From the NCBI RefSeq assembly GCF_006346325.1, contig NZ_VDYR01000001.1, positions 1,612,001 to 1,676,000 on the forward strand: DNA of 64,000 bases, written 5' to 3'. Shown here one piece after another: positions 47,837 to 57,505 of this stretch (the first letter of the stretch is position 1; each line of letters starts with the position of its first letter). A program made the position numbers and the translations under genes. Source of the DNA: Sphingomonas japonica (GTDB lineage: Bacteria; Pseudomonadota; Alphaproteobacteria; Sphingomonadales; Sphingomonadaceae). The notes under the pieces are model-generated. The model was given only the letters and a program-made list of their open reading frames with translations. It was not told the DNA's origin and searched no databases.

Positions 47837-48688
47837 TCATGCTACGGCGGGCAATCGCGCCGCCGCGTATTCGCTGTCGACCAGCCCGATCAGCGACCGG
47901 TCGTCATGGTTCCAGGGGTGAAAGCCGGGCAGGAAGAACGATGCCCATGCGCCCAGCACCTTGCGCGCCATGCCGGGGCGGCCGAACGCATATTTGAATA
48001 GCCGCCATTTGACCCCTGCCCCGCGCAGCCCGTCCTGCTCCAACAGGTCGAGCATGCCTTCGGTGCGCCCGGAAAAGAACTTTTTGGTGGTGATCACCAT
48101 CACCAGCGCCTTGACCCACCAGCGTCGGAACCGCGTCCAGTCGCGGGTGGCATGCAGCCAGGTGTCATAGGCGACACCCTTGTGCTCGATCTCCTCGATC
48201 GCATGCCAGCGCCACAGATCGGCGGCCTGCTGGTCGCCGCCCGCCAGATGCGCCGGATTTGCGACCAGCTCGTGCGCGATGATTGCGGTGAAATGCTCCA
48301 GGCACATCGTCGCCGCCAGCTTGCCGATCGCGGGCCGGTCCCTGGTCAGAGCCAGTTCGCGGTCGACCCGCGCTTCGAGGCGGCTGATGTCATAGCCCTG
48401 ATCGACGACATGCCGGTTGAACGCGACATGCTCGCGGGTGTGGATGACCTCCTGCTTGACGAAGGCGCCGATCTCGGCATGCAGCCGCGGCGGCGTGCCT
48501 TCGCGAAAGCGGCGCACGCTGTCGACGAAAAAGCCTTCGCCCTTGGGAAACGTCACCGACAGCGCATTGTAGAAGGCCGTCGCAATCGGATCGTCGTTGA
48601 GCCACCAGCGGCGATAGCGCGTATCGCGACCGAAGCGCACGTCGCGCGGGGTGATCGTCAAATCGGCGGGAGTCTTTGCTTTCGCCAC
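47837..48688 (-). CDS. PF10118 metal-dependent hydrolase family protein
   Basis: The 283-residue protein shows the PF10118 pattern of metal-binding His/Glu: HTREHVAFNRH, CLEHFTAIIAHEL, and W-H-A-I-E-E-I-E-H-K-G-V-A-Y-D. These are typical of a ferritin-like di-iron helical bundle despite the hydrolase label. GTG at 48688 is chosen because GGAGG lies 5 bases upstream; a GTG at 48715 would add nine residues. It is divergent from a TetR regulator that probably controls it. Substrate unknown. Confidence 0.8.
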   Translation of the reverse strand: MAKAKTPADLTITPRDVRFGRDTRYRRWWLNDDPIATAFYNALSVTFPKGEGFFVDSVRRFREGTPPRLHAEIGAFVKQEVIHTREHVAFNRHVVDQGYDISRLEARVDRELALTRDRPAIGKLAATMCLEHFTAIIAHELVANPAHLAGGDQQAADLWRWHAIEEIEHKGVAYDTWLHATRDWTRFRRWWVKALVMVITTKKFFSGRTEGMLDLLEQDGLRGAGVKWRLFKYAFGRPGMARKVLGAWASFFLPGFHPWNHDDRSLIGLVDSEYAAARLPAVA

Positions 48689-48719
48689 GCTTTCCTCCAC
48701 AACATCACGTCGCACTTGT

Positions 48720-48759
48720 TTACAGCTTTGTCAGTTGGCAGTTACTTACATCAATGTCA
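48720..48759. promoter_or_regulatory. Tandem candidate operators between the PF10118 gene and its TetR regulator
   Basis: TTACA-N5-GTCA occurs twice on the plus strand, at 48720-48733 and 48746-48759, exactly 26 bp apart. The second copy overlaps the TetR start codon and also contains the near-palindrome ACAT-CA-ATGT. TTGACA of the minus strand at 48760-48755 could be a -35 for the hydrolase. The arrangement fits a regulator that represses both genes. Confidence 0.45.
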
Positions 48760-49344
48760 ATAATCCGAAAACGCCTCAGCCCCGAAGAGTCCCGTATCGC
48801 CGCGTTGCAGGCGGCTCGCGCACTGCTGATCGAGGCCGGACCGCAGGCGGTGACGCTGAAGGCGGTAGCCGGGCGGATCGGGCGGACGCACGCCAATTTG
48901 CTCCATCATTTCGGTTCGGCGGCGGGGCTGCAACGCGCGCTTGCCGAGAGCATGGCCGATACCATCACCGCGACGATCGGCGCAGCGGCGATGCGCGCGC
49001 GCGAGCAGGGCGGCGATCCCGGCGAAGTGGTCGACCTGACCTTCGACGCGTTCGACAAGGAAGGCGCGGGCGCACTGGCGAGCTGGATGATCCTGTCGGG
49101 CAACGAGGATGCGCTCGACCCGATCCTCGAGGCGATCCACCGGCTGGTCGACGACCTGTCCCAAGCCGGGCATGGCGACCGTCCGATCCATGAGGATACG
49201 CTGCAACTGGTGCTGCTGGCGCTGGGCGACGCTCTGATGGGCGGCCCGATGGCCAAGGCGCTCGGCCTGCCGCGGAATTCCGCACGCCGCATCGCGGTGC
49301 GATCGCTGGCGGCGTCGCATGCCAAGCGCGAGCCCGCTGAATAG
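48754..49344 (+). CDS. TetR/AcrR family transcriptional regulator
   Basis: The 196-residue protein has an N-terminal TetR helix-turn-helix (AALQAARALLIEAGPQAVTLKAVAGRIGRTHANLLHHFGS). The helical ligand-binding domain runs to the C-terminus. The ATG at 48754 is the first codon giving the usual N-terminus; a longer upstream frame has no RBS. It is divergent from the PF10118 gene with 65 bp between starts, the classic arrangement for local control. Confidence 0.88.
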   Translation: MSIIRKRLSPEESRIAALQAARALLIEAGPQAVTLKAVAGRIGRTHANLLHHFGSAAGLQRALAESMADTITATIGAAAMRAREQGGDPGEVVDLTFDAFDKEGAGALASWMILSGNEDALDPILEAIHRLVDDLSQAGHGDRPIHEDTLQLVLLALGDALMGGPMAKALGLPRNSARRIAVRSLAASHAKREPAE

Positions 49345-49413
49345 TTCGCCTTGCGGTGCGGAGCGGTTCGCGCCCCTTCGACTTTCCCCGACAACTGAGC
49401 TATCGGCCGCGCC

Positions 49414-50460
49414 ATGCATTTTCTTGACCAAGCAAAGATCTTCGTCCGATCGGGCGCGGGCGGCGGCGGGGCGGTCGGTTTCCGCCGCGAGAAGTTCGTC
49501 GAATATGGCGGTCCCGACGGCGGCGACGGCGGCAAGGGCGGCGACATAATCTTCGAGGCGGTCGCGGGGCTCAATACCCTGATCGATTTCCGCTACACCC
49601 AGCATTTTCGCGCCATGCGAGGCAAGGGCGGCGCGGGCAGCAACCGTACCGGTGCGGGCGGCGACGATCTGGTCATCCAGGTTCCCGTCGGCACCCAGAT
49701 CCTCAGCGAGGACAAGGAGCATGTCCTGCTCGACTTCACCCGCCCCGGCCAGCGCGAGGTCTTCCTGCGCGGCGGCGACGGCGGGCGCGGCAATGCCAGT
49801 TACAAGACCTCGACCAATCGCGCGCCGCGTCAGCACGGGTCCGGCTGGCCGGGTGACGAGGCGTGGGTGTGGCTGCGGCTGAAGCTGCTTGCCGATGCCG
49901 GGCTGGTCGGGCTGCCCAATGCCGGCAAGTCGACCTTCATCAACGCCGTCACCAACGCCCAGGCCAAGGTCGGCGCCTATGCCTTCACTACGCTGCGCCC
50001 GCAACTGGGCGTGGTGCGGCACAAGAATCGCGAATTCGTCGTCGCCGACATTCCCGGGCTGATCGAGGGCGCCGCAGAGGGGGCCGGGGTCGGCGACCGC
50101 TTCCTTGGCCATATCGAGCGCTGCCGGGTGCTGCTGCACCTGATCGATGCCAACGATGCCGACGTCGCAGAGAGCTATCGCATCGTGCGCGACGAACTCG
50201 ACGCCTATGGCGCCGGGCTGACCGACAAGCAGGTGGTGGTCGCGCTCAACAAGATCGACACGCTCGACGACGAACTGATCGAAGCGCTTTCCGCCGAGCT
50301 GGAAGCAGCGAGCGGCGCTGAGGTCATCCCGATCTCGGGCGCGAGCGGCGTCGGTGTCGATTGGGTGCTCGACAAGCTGATCGAGGCGATCGGCCCGGAA
50401 GGCGCCGCCGTCGCTGCCGACGACGAAGGCGAGGACGCGATCGAGTGGTCGCCGGTGTGA
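49414..50460 (+). CDS. obgE: GTPase ObgE/CgtA
   Basis: ObgE is an essential GTPase that helps 50S ribosome assembly. The N-terminal glycine-rich Obg fold (residues 1-158) starts [22 protein letters not shown]1 reads G-L-P-N-A-G-K-S-T near residue 166, with switch region [12 protein letters not shown]3 is D-I-P-G-L-I-E-G-A, and G4 is N-K-I-D. The length of 348 aa is normal. It follows the rplU/rpmA region, with three accessory genes in between. Confidence 0.96.
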   Translation: MHFLDQAKIFVRSGAGGGGAVGFRREKFVEYGGPDGGDGGKGGDIIFEAVAGLNTLIDFRYTQHFRAMRGKGGAGSNRTGAGGDDLVIQVPVGTQILSEDKEHVLLDFTRPGQREVFLRGGDGGRGNASYKTSTNRAPRQHGSGWPGDEAWVWLRLKLLADAGLVGLPNAGKSTFINAVTNAQAKVGAYAFTTLRPQLGVVRHKNREFVVADIPGLIEGAAEGAGVGDRFLGHIERCRVLLHLIDANDADVAESYRIVRDELDAYGAGLTDKQVVVALNKIDTLDDELIEALSAELEAASGAEVIPISGASGVGVDWVLDKLIEAIGPEGAAVAADDEGEDAIEWSPV

Positions 50461-50610
50461 CCCGCTGGAAAGGTGCCCGCCGCTGCGGTTTTATCCGCAT
50501 GACGGCGGGCGGCAGCGCTCGGCATGCGCGGGGCCAGGACGAGATCTTCACCCGCGACTGAAACGCCGCCATTGGCGCGACGGTGGATGCGCGGTACGGC
50601 GCGGACCGAT

Positions 50611-51717
50611 ATGACCCTGTTCCCGCCCTCCGCCTGCCCACGGATCGTCGTCAAAATCGGATCGGCGCTGCTCATCGCTGCCGATGGCGGGGTGCGGCGC
50701 GACTGGCTTGCGGAGATCGTTACCGACATCGCCGAACGCACGCGCGCGGGGCAGCAGGTCGCGATCGTGTCGTCGGGCGCGATCGCGCTCGGGGCGCGAC
50801 GGCTGGGGCTCGTCAAAGGTGGACGCGCCAGCCTCGAGGACGCACAGGCCGCGGCGGCGGTCGGGCAGATCGCGCTCAGCCAGATCTGGGCGGAAACGCT
50901 CGCAGCGGAGGGACTGATCGCCGCGCAGATGCTGGTGACGCTGGGCGATCTCGAGGATCGGCGCCGTTATCTGAACGCTGCGGCGACGCTGGACCGACTG
51001 CTCGGGCTGGGCGCCGTGCCGGTGCTCAACGAGAATGACAGCGTCGCCACCGAGGAGATCCGCTTCGGCGACAATGACCGCCTGGCCGCCCGCGTGGCGC
51101 AGGCTGCGGGCGCCAAGGGCGTCATCCTGCTGTCGGACATTGACGGGCTGTACGATCGCAATCCGGCGCTGGCTGGAGCGGTCCATATCCCGCTGGTCGA
51201 GCGGATCGATGCACGGATTGAAGCGATGGCCGATAGCGGATCGGCGTCGGGAATGGGATCGGGCGGGATGATCTCGAAGATCGCCGCCGCGCGCATCGCC
51301 AATGCGGCGGGGGCGCAACTGGCGATCGCCAATGGCCGGGCGGACCGGCCGCTGTCGGCGGACGCCCGGCACACGATATTCCTTGCCGAAAAGGGCGCAT
51401 CGGCGCGCAAGGCGTGGCTGGCGGGCGGCCTCACCGCGCGCGGGACGATCCATATCGATGCGGGAGCCGTCCGGGCGCTGGCAGGCGGCGCCAGCCTGCT
51501 GGCGGCCGGCGCACTGCGCGTCGAGGGAGAGTTCGCGCGCGGCGACCTGGTGGTGCTGGCCGGCCCGGGCGGTGCCCCGGTTGCGCGCGGGTTGAGCGAA
51601 TACGACCATGCCGACGCCGCGCGCATCGTCGGTCAGCGCCGCGACGCGCTGGCGGGCATCCTGGGGCATAGTCCACGCGCGGCGCTGGTCCATCGCAGCC
51701 ATATGGCGCTGCTGTGA
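50611..51717 (+). CDS. proB: Glutamate 5-kinase
   Basis: This is the first step of proline synthesis. The 368 residues contain the amino-acid-kinase fold, with RIVVKIGSALL at the start, VSSGAIALGARRLG, and NENDSVATEEIRFGDNDRLAARVA. GMGSGGMISKIAAARIA sits in the ATP site. A C-terminal PUA domain (GALRVEGEFARGDLVVL) is present. ATG at 50611 is the conserved start. The last base pairs overlap the next gene's GTG as GTGA. Confidence 0.95.
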   Translation: MTLFPPSACPRIVVKIGSALLIAADGGVRRDWLAEIVTDIAERTRAGQQVAIVSSGAIALGARRLGLVKGGRASLEDAQAAAAVGQIALSQIWAETLAAEGLIAAQMLVTLGDLEDRRRYLNAAATLDRLLGLGAVPVLNENDSVATEEIRFGDNDRLAARVAQAAGAKGVILLSDIDGLYDRNPALAGAVHIPLVERIDARIEAMADSGSASGMGSGGMISKIAAARIANAAGAQLAIANGRADRPLSADARHTIFLAEKGASARKAWLAGGLTARGTIHIDAGAVRALAGGASLLAAGALRVEGEFARGDLVVLAGPGGAPVARGLSEYDHADAARIVGQRRDALAGILGHSPRAALVHRSHMALL

Positions 51718-52619
51718 GCGTGCTGGCGATCACCGGCGGCACCGGTTTCGTCGGCAGCGCGGTGCTGCGGCTCGCGGTCGAGGCCGGACACCGCGTCCGC
51801 GCGCTGACCCGGCGCGCGCAACCTGCGCAGGAGGGTGTCGAGTGGCTTGCCGGAACGCTGGAGGACGCGCCTGCCCTCGCCCGGCTTGCCGGCGGCGCGG
51901 ATGCCGTCGTGCACATCGCCGGCGTGGTCAATGCGCCGACGCGCGACGGCTTCCTCCGCGGCAATATCGACGGCACCCGCGCCATGCTCGCCGCGGCGCG
52001 ATCGGCGGGAGTGGCGCGCTTCGTTCACGTCTCGTCGCTGTCGGCGCGCGAGCCGCAGCTCTCGCACTATGGCTGGTCGAAGGCGCAGGGCGACCTGCTG
52101 GTCGAACAGTCGGGACTCGACTGGACGATCGTGCGCCCACCGGCAATCTACGGCCCGGGCGACCACGACATGCTCGAGCTGTTCCGCATGGCGCAGAAGG
52201 GCGTGGTCGCGCTGCCTCCGCCGGGGCGGTTCTCGATCGTGCATGTCGAGGACCTCGCGCGACTGCTGATCGCGCTGGCGCAGGCGACGGGCGACCACAG
52301 CATGTACGAAGCCGACGACGGCACACCCGGTGGCTGGACGCATGTCGATTTCGCGCGCGCGCTCGGCCGCGCGGTCGGACAGCGCGTGCTGCCGCTGTCG
52401 CTGCCGCGGGCAATTCTGGCGCTGGGCGCGAGGCTCGACCGGATGGCGCGCGGCGACAAGGCCAGGCTGACGCCCGACCGGGTCGGCTATCTCGCGCATC
52501 CCGACTGGGCGATCGACCCCGCGCATCGCCCGCCGCCGTCGCTATGGACCCCGCAGGTCGGCACGCCGCAAGGTCTGGCCGCCACGGCGATGTGGTATCG
52601 CGCGCACGGCTTGCTATAG
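51714..52619 (+). CDS. NDUFA9-like NAD(P)-dependent epimerase/reductase, candidate ceramide reductase
   Basis: The 301-residue extended short-chain dehydrogenase has a Rossmann motif G-G-T-G-F-V-G at residue 8 and a catalytic Y-G-W-S-K near residue 118, in the NDUFA9-like subgroup. Caulobacter CerR, the ceramide reductase that reduces the 3-oxo group in sphingolipid synthesis, is an NDUFA9 homologue. Here the gene sits immediately upstream of acyl carrier protein and serine palmitoyltransferase, which makes the same role likely. The start GTG overlaps the proB stop. The generic call is safe; the ceramide role is an inference from context. Confidence 0.75.
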   Translation: MSVLAITGGTGFVGSAVLRLAVEAGHRVRALTRRAQPAQEGVEWLAGTLEDAPALARLAGGADAVVHIAGVVNAPTRDGFLRGNIDGTRAMLAAARSAGVARFVHVSSLSAREPQLSHYGWSKAQGDLLVEQSGLDWTIVRPPAIYGPGDHDMLELFRMAQKGVVALPPPGRFSIVHVEDLARLLIALAQATGDHSMYEADDGTPGGWTHVDFARALGRAVGQRVLPLSLPRAILALGARLDRMARGDKARLTPDRVGYLAHPDWAIDPAHRPPPSLWTPQVGTPQGLAATAMWYRAHGLL

Positions 52620-52679
52620 CAGCGCCGAACTGGCGCCGCATTTCGGTGCCACGGCAACGCCCAATTGCAGAGGATTCCG

Positions 52680-52925
52680 ATGAGCGACCGCCAAGCCGTC
52701 TTCGACACCGTCACCGGGCTGATCGAACCGTTCAACAAAAAGGGCGTCGCGCTGACCGAGACGACCACCTTCGCCGGCGATCTCGAATGGGACAGCCTGA
52801 CGGTGATGGATTTCGTCGCGGCGGTCGAGGACGAATTCGACATCATGATCACCATGAACATGCAGGCCGAGATCGAGACGGTCGGTCAATTGGTCGATGC
52901 CGTCGAGAAGCTCAAGAACGTCTGA
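52680..52925 (+). CDS. Acyl carrier protein dedicated to sphingolipid synthesis
   Basis: The 81-residue four-helix protein has the phosphopantetheine site E-W-D-S-L-T-V-M near residue 40; the Ser of D-S-L is the attachment point. It differs from the housekeeping AcpP (there D-S-L-D-x-V-E). It starts just after GCAGAGGATTCCG and is 7 bp from spt. An ACP next to serine palmitoyltransferase is a recognised feature of sphingolipid gene clusters; it probably supplies or holds the acyl chain that is condensed with serine. Confidence 0.85.
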   Translation: MSDRQAVFDTVTGLIEPFNKKGVALTETTTFAGDLEWDSLTVMDFVAAVEDEFDIMITMNMQAEIETVGQLVDAVEKLKNV

Positions 52926-52932
52926 GGACCGC

Positions 52933-54201
52933 ATGACCGAAGCTCCCGCCTCCGCGCACGCCCTGCCCGCCGATGCCGTCGCCGCGGCGCCCGCGCGCGA
53001 TCTGTTCAGCAAGTTCGATCCGTTGATCGCCGAGCGCCAGGCGCTGCTCGACAGCGGCGTGCGCGATCCGTTCGCGATCGTGATGGAAGCGGTGAAATCG
53101 CCCACCGAGGCAGTCATCAAGGGCAAGGAGACCATCCTGCTCGGCACCTATAATTATATGGGCATGACCTTCGACGCCGACGTGATCGCGGCGGGCAAGG
53201 CGGCGCTCGACCAATTCGGATCGGGCACCAACGGCAGCCGCATGCTCAACGGCACGTTCCGCGACCATGTCGATGCGGAAGACGCGCTGAAGCAATTCTA
53301 CGGCGCCGATCACGCGATGGTGTTCTCGACCGGCTATCAGGCCAATCTCGGCATCATCTCGACCATCGCGGCCAAGGGCGAATACATCATCCTCGATGCC
53401 GACAGCCATGCGTCGATCTATGACGGCTGTGCGCTCGGCAATGCCGAGATCGTGCGTTTCCGCCACAATTCGGTCGATGATCTGGACAAAAGGCTGGGGC
53501 GACTGCCCGACGGCGTCGGCAAGCTGGTCGTGCTCGAGGGCGTCTATTCGATGCTTGGCGACATCGCGCCTCTGCGCGAAATGGTCGAGGTGGCTAAGAA
53601 GCACGGCGCGATGGTGCTGGTCGACGAAGCGCATTCGATGGGCTTTTTCGGCGAGCATGGCCGCGGCGTCTACGAAGATGTCGGGCTCGAACTCGGCCGC
53701 GACGTCGATTTCGTGATCGGCACTTTTTCCAAGTCGGTCGGCACGGTCGGCGGTTTCTGCGTCTCGAACCATCCCAAGTTCGAAGTGATGCGGCTCGCCT
53801 GCCGCCCCTATATCTTCACCGCCTCGCTGCCGCCATCGGTCGTCGCGACCGCGGCGACCTCTATCCGCAAGCTGATGACCGCGCACGACAAGCGGACGCG
53901 GCTGTGGGACAACAGCCGCACCCTGCATCGCGGCCTGACCGACATGGGGTTCGAGCTGGGCACCGACAGCCCGCAATCGGCGATCATCGCGGTGATCCTC
54001 AAGGATCAGCAACAGGCGGTTGTGATGTGGCAGGCGCTGCTCGAGGCCGGGCTGTACGTGAACATGGCGCGCCCGCCCGCGACCCCCTCGGGCGTGTTCC
54101 TGCTGCGCTGCTCTTTGTGCGCGGAACACAGCCCGGAGCAGATCGCCGCGATCCTGACGATGTTCGCCGCGGCCGGCCGGGCGGCGGGCGTGCTCGCCTG
54201 A
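52933..54201 (+). CDS. spt: Serine palmitoyltransferase
   Basis: This PLP-dependent enzyme condenses L-serine with an acyl thioester to 3-ketosphinganine, committing to sphingolipids. At 422 aa it closely resembles the Sphingomonas paucimobilis enzyme. The PLP-stacking His159 (DADSHASIYDG) is conserved at the same number. The Schiff-base lysine in G-T-F-S-K-S-V-G is residue 267, two positions later than K265 of that enzyme because of a two-residue insertion. YVNMARPP carries the carboxylate-binding arginine. It is coupled to the ACP gene. Confidence 0.96.
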   Translation: MTEAPASAHALPADAVAAAPARDLFSKFDPLIAERQALLDSGVRDPFAIVMEAVKSPTEAVIKGKETILLGTYNYMGMTFDADVIAAGKAALDQFGSGTNGSRMLNGTFRDHVDAEDALKQFYGADHAMVFSTGYQANLGIISTIAAKGEYIILDADSHASIYDGCALGNAEIVRFRHNSVDDLDKRLGRLPDGVGKLVVLEGVYSMLGDIAPLREMVEVAKKHGAMVLVDEAHSMGFFGEHGRGVYEDVGLELGRDVDFVIGTFSKSVGTVGGFCVSNHPKFEVMRLACRPYIFTASLPPSVVATAATSIRKLMTAHDKRTRLWDNSRTLHRGLTDMGFELGTDSPQSAIIAVILKDQQQAVVMWQALLEAGLYVNMARPPATPSGVFLLRCSLCAEHSPEQIAAILTMFAAAGRAAGVLA

Positions 54202-54250
54202 TCCTGGCGGCTGGCGTTGGATCGCGGCCGCGCCTAGGGTCCGACCGGCA

Positions 54251-56218
54251 ATGAGCGGCGAACTCGAACGATTGATGGCGCGCAGCGTTGCCTCGGCGCG
54301 CTGGCGCGGCATCGCGGCGCTGCTGGTCGGGCTGGCGGGCATCGCCGTCGCCATCGCGCTCGGATCGACCATGGGCGAAGCCAGCCGCCAGCGCGATGCG
54401 GCGATCGCGCGTCAGTCGCACAGCTATGAAGTGATGATCCTGACTCAGTCGCTGGCCGCGACGATGGCGCGGGCGGAAGCGACGCTGGGGCGGTTCGTCA
54501 TTTCCGGCGACAAGGCGATCGGGCGTATCTATGTCGAGGATTGGCGGCTCGCGGCCAGCCAGATCGATCGGCTCGACCGGGTCACCGGTGACAATCCGAC
54601 ACAGCGATCGCCCATCGCGGCACTGCGCGCTGCTTATCGCGAGCGCGGCACGGAATTGTCGCGGATCGCGCTAAACACCAATTTCGCGCGCAACGACGTC
54701 GCGCTGTCGCGATACTATGCGGCGCGCAATTCGCCGTCGCTGGGCCGCGTCCAGGATGCGATGGAGGCGATCGCCGCGACCGAGCGCAGGTTGCTCGATC
54801 AGCGCCAGCAGGCGGCACGCGCGACGATCGCGCGATCGAACCTGATCGCCGCGATCCTCGCCGGGTTTGGGGTGGTGCTGGTGCTCGGCGGGATCGTGCT
54901 CGGCTGGATCACCGTACGCACCGAATCGGCGCGGGCGATCGCCGATGCCGAGGCGGAGATCGAGCGTGCCCGCGCCGTCGAACTCGAGGCCGCGGTCGCC
55001 GCAGCCACGGCCGAATTGCAGCAGGAAGCGCGCGACCGCGAAGCGGCCGAAGCGCAACTGCGCCAGGTGCAGAAGATGGAAGCAGTCGGCCAGTTGACCG
55101 GCGGAATCGCGCATGATTTCAACAATATGCTGGCAGTGGTGCTCGGCGGGCTCGAACTGGCGCGGCGCAATGTCGAAGGCACGTCCGATGCCGTCCGCCA
55201 TCTCGACAACGCCACCGAAGGCGCGAATCGGGCGGCTGCGCTCACCCGGCGGCTGCTCGCCTTCGCGCGCGCCGAGCCGCTGCTGCCCGAAGCGGTCGAG
55301 GCGGGGCATCTGATCCACGGCATGTCGGACCTGCTCGATCGCACCCTGGGTGACGCCATTACCGTCGAGGCGCGCGACGCCGGGTTGGGCTGGCACATCT
55401 GGGTCGATCGCCACCAGCTCGAAAACGCGCTGCTCAACCTAGCCGTCAATGCGCGCGACGCGATGGACGGGCGCGGCACGCTGACGATCGAGACCGGCGG
55501 TTGTCCGCTCGGCGCGCGCGCCGTTGGTGAATGTCCGCCGGGCGAATATGTCACGATATCGGTCAGCGACACCGGCTGCGGCATGTCGCAGGACGTGCTG
55601 GAGCGGGTGTTCGAGCCCTTCTTTACTACCAAGCCCGTCGGCAAGGGCACCGGGCTCGGCCTCAGCCAGATCTTCGGCTTCGTACGGCAATCGCAGGGCG
55701 AAATCGCGATCCGATCGGTGGTCGGCGAGGGATCGGTCGTGACGCTTTACCTGCCGCGCCACGTGGGCGCGGTCGTCGCGGCGACAGCCACGCCGATCGA
55801 CGCCGCCATACCCGCCGCCACCGGCCGAACCATCCTGGTCGTCGAGGATGATCCACGGGTGCTGGCATCGACGGTCGATGTCATCGGCGAGCTCGGACAT
55901 GTCGCGATCGCCTGCGACGATCCGCTGGCCGCGCCCGCGATACTCGCGGAGCATCCCGCAATCGATCTGGTGGTCTCCGACGTGCTGATGCCGGGCCAGT
56001 CGGGACCCGAGATGGTCGCCGGCCTGGTCGCCGATCGCCCCGACGTGGCGGTCGTCTTCGTGACCGGCTTCGCTGCCGATATCGAGGATCGCGCAGCATT
56101 CGGCGGCCATGCCGTATTGCGCAAGCCGTTCACCTTTGCCGCGCTGGCGCGCGCGATCGACGAGGCTGGGGGCGACTCTGCGCCGCTGCGAGCGGCGCGG
56201 CGGACGGCGACCGGCTGA
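54251..56218 (+). CDS. Hybrid sensor histidine kinase with C-terminal receiver domain
   Basis: The 655-residue protein has a first helix near residue 20, a CHASE3-like extracytoplasmic domain (about 45-190), a second helix (about 200-222), and a coiled coil. The HisKA domain has G-G-I-A-H-D-F-N-N-M-L with the phospho-His near 291. An ATPase domain follows (NALLNLAVNARDAMDGRG; DTGCGM; GTGLGLSQIFGFV), then a receiver with phospho-acceptor Asp in V-V-S-D-V-L-M-P-G. It lies between spt and the Lpt-family genes with no response regulator beside it. Its position suggests a role in envelope or sphingolipid control, unproven. Confidence 0.88.
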   Translation: MSGELERLMARSVASARWRGIAALLVGLAGIAVAIALGSTMGEASRQRDAAIARQSHSYEVMILTQSLAATMARAEATLGRFVISGDKAIGRIYVEDWRLAASQIDRLDRVTGDNPTQRSPIAALRAAYRERGTELSRIALNTNFARNDVALSRYYAARNSPSLGRVQDAMEAIAATERRLLDQRQQAARATIARSNLIAAILAGFGVVLVLGGIVLGWITVRTESARAIADAEAEIERARAVELEAAVAAATAELQQEARDREAAEAQLRQVQKMEAVGQLTGGIAHDFNNMLAVVLGGLELARRNVEGTSDAVRHLDNATEGANRAAALTRRLLAFARAEPLLPEAVEAGHLIHGMSDLLDRTLGDAITVEARDAGLGWHIWVDRHQLENALLNLAVNARDAMDGRGTLTIETGGCPLGARAVGECPPGEYVTISVSDTGCGMSQDVLERVFEPFFTTKPVGKGTGLGLSQIFGFVRQSQGEIAIRSVVGEGSVVTLYLPRHVGAVVAATATPIDAAIPAATGRTILVVEDDPRVLASTVDVIGELGHVAIACDDPLAAPAILAEHPAIDLVVSDVLMPGQSGPEMVAGLVADRPDVAVVFVTGFAADIEDRAAFGGHAVLRKPFTFAALARAIDEAGGDSAPLRAARRTATG

Positions 56219-56311
56219 CGCTTCCCCGCCGCTTCGCTTTGCGATAGGGCGGGTGCTTCGCGGCGAACGCCGTCCCGTCCACCTGCCGCCCCGAGGATCG
56301 CCCCCCGCCCC

Positions 56312-57505
56312 ATGCAGTCGATCGATCGCTACATGGCGCGGCTGATCGCGGTGCCCCTGTTCTCGACGCTCGTGATCTCGGCGATGCTGCTGGTGCTCGA
56401 CCGGATGCTGCGCCTGTTCGACTTCGTCGCGACCGAGGGTGGGCCGATCGGCGTGGTATGGCAGATGCTCGCCAACCTCCTGCCCGAATATCTCGGCCTG
56501 GGCATCCCGATCGGGCTGCTGCTCGGCTGCCTGCTCGCCTTTCGCAAGCTGGCGACGACGTCGGAGTTCGACGTGCTGCGCGGCGTCGGCATGAGCTATG
56601 GCCGGTTGCTGCGGGTGCCCTATTTCTATGCCATCGTGCTCGCCGCGCTGAACCTGGCGATCGTCGGCTATGTCCAGCCCAAGGCGCGCTACGCATATGA
56701 AGGCCTGCGCTTCGAGCTGCGCTCGGGCGCGCTGGGTGCGTCGATCAAGGTCGGCGAGTTCACCAGCTTCGGCGACGAAATGACGCTCAGGATCGAGGAC
56801 AGCCAGGACAATGGCACCGACCTGTCGGGCATCTTCGTGCATTTTCGGAGCGGGCCCGGCACCTGGTACGCGGCGACGGCGGAAAAAGGGCAGTTCCTGG
56901 CGACCGACGATCCCAACACGATCATTTTTCGCCTGACGCGAGGGGCGCTGGTCCACGACGCGCCCGGCTTCACCGAGCCGCGCGTGTTGACCTTTACCAG
57001 CCACGACCTGCCGATTCCGTTGCCCGAGTTCGGCAGTTTCCGTCCGCGCGGCGGGCGCAACCTCGAACGTACCCTGCCCGAGCTGGTGGTCCTGGGTCGC
57101 GATCCGCGCGCCAGCGAGGAAGTTCGCGACACCAGCCGCGCCGCATTCCACTTCCGCATGGTCGAGGTGGCGACGATGTTCCTGCTGCCACTGCTCGCGC
57201 TCGCGCTTGGCGTGCCGCCGAAGCGATCGACCTCGGCGCTCGGCGTATTCCTGTCGATCGTGATGATCGTCACCTATCACAAGGTGAACGAATATGGCGA
57301 AGCGATCGGTGGGCTTGGCCGGATCGATCCGATCATCGCGCTGTGGGGGCCGTTCGCGATCTTCGCCGCGCTGGTCGGATGGATGTTCTACACCGTCGCG
57401 TTCGTCCCCGGCGGACAGCCGATCGGCGCGCTCGAGCGCAGCTTCACCAAGGGGCTGCGGGCGATCACCCGGCGCCTGCCCGGCCGGCGGAGGGCACCTG
57501 CATGA
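56312..57505 (+). CDS. lptF: LptF/YjgP-YjgQ family permease
   Basis: The 397-residue protein begins MQSIDRYMARLIAVPLFSTL and has six transmembrane helices in two groups of three flanking a periplasmic beta-jellyroll domain (about residues 135-270). YLGLGIPIGLLLGCLLAFRKL is diagnostic. LptF and LptG form the inner-membrane channel that LptB2 drives to lift lipopolysaccharide. Sphingomonads carry glycosphingolipids in place of LPS, so the cargo here could be a sphingolipid. It overlaps lptG by ATGA. Confidence 0.85.
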   Translation: MQSIDRYMARLIAVPLFSTLVISAMLLVLDRMLRLFDFVATEGGPIGVVWQMLANLLPEYLGLGIPIGLLLGCLLAFRKLATTSEFDVLRGVGMSYGRLLRVPYFYAIVLAALNLAIVGYVQPKARYAYEGLRFELRSGALGASIKVGEFTSFGDEMTLRIEDSQDNGTDLSGIFVHFRSGPGTWYAATAEKGQFLATDDPNTIIFRLTRGALVHDAPGFTEPRVLTFTSHDLPIPLPEFGSFRPRGGRNLERTLPELVVLGRDPRASEEVRDTSRAAFHFRMVEVATMFLLPLLALALGVPPKRSTSALGVFLSIVMIVTYHKVNEYGEAIGGLGRIDPIIALWGPFAIFAALVGWMFYTVAFVPGGQPIGALERSFTKGLRAITRRLPGRRRAPA

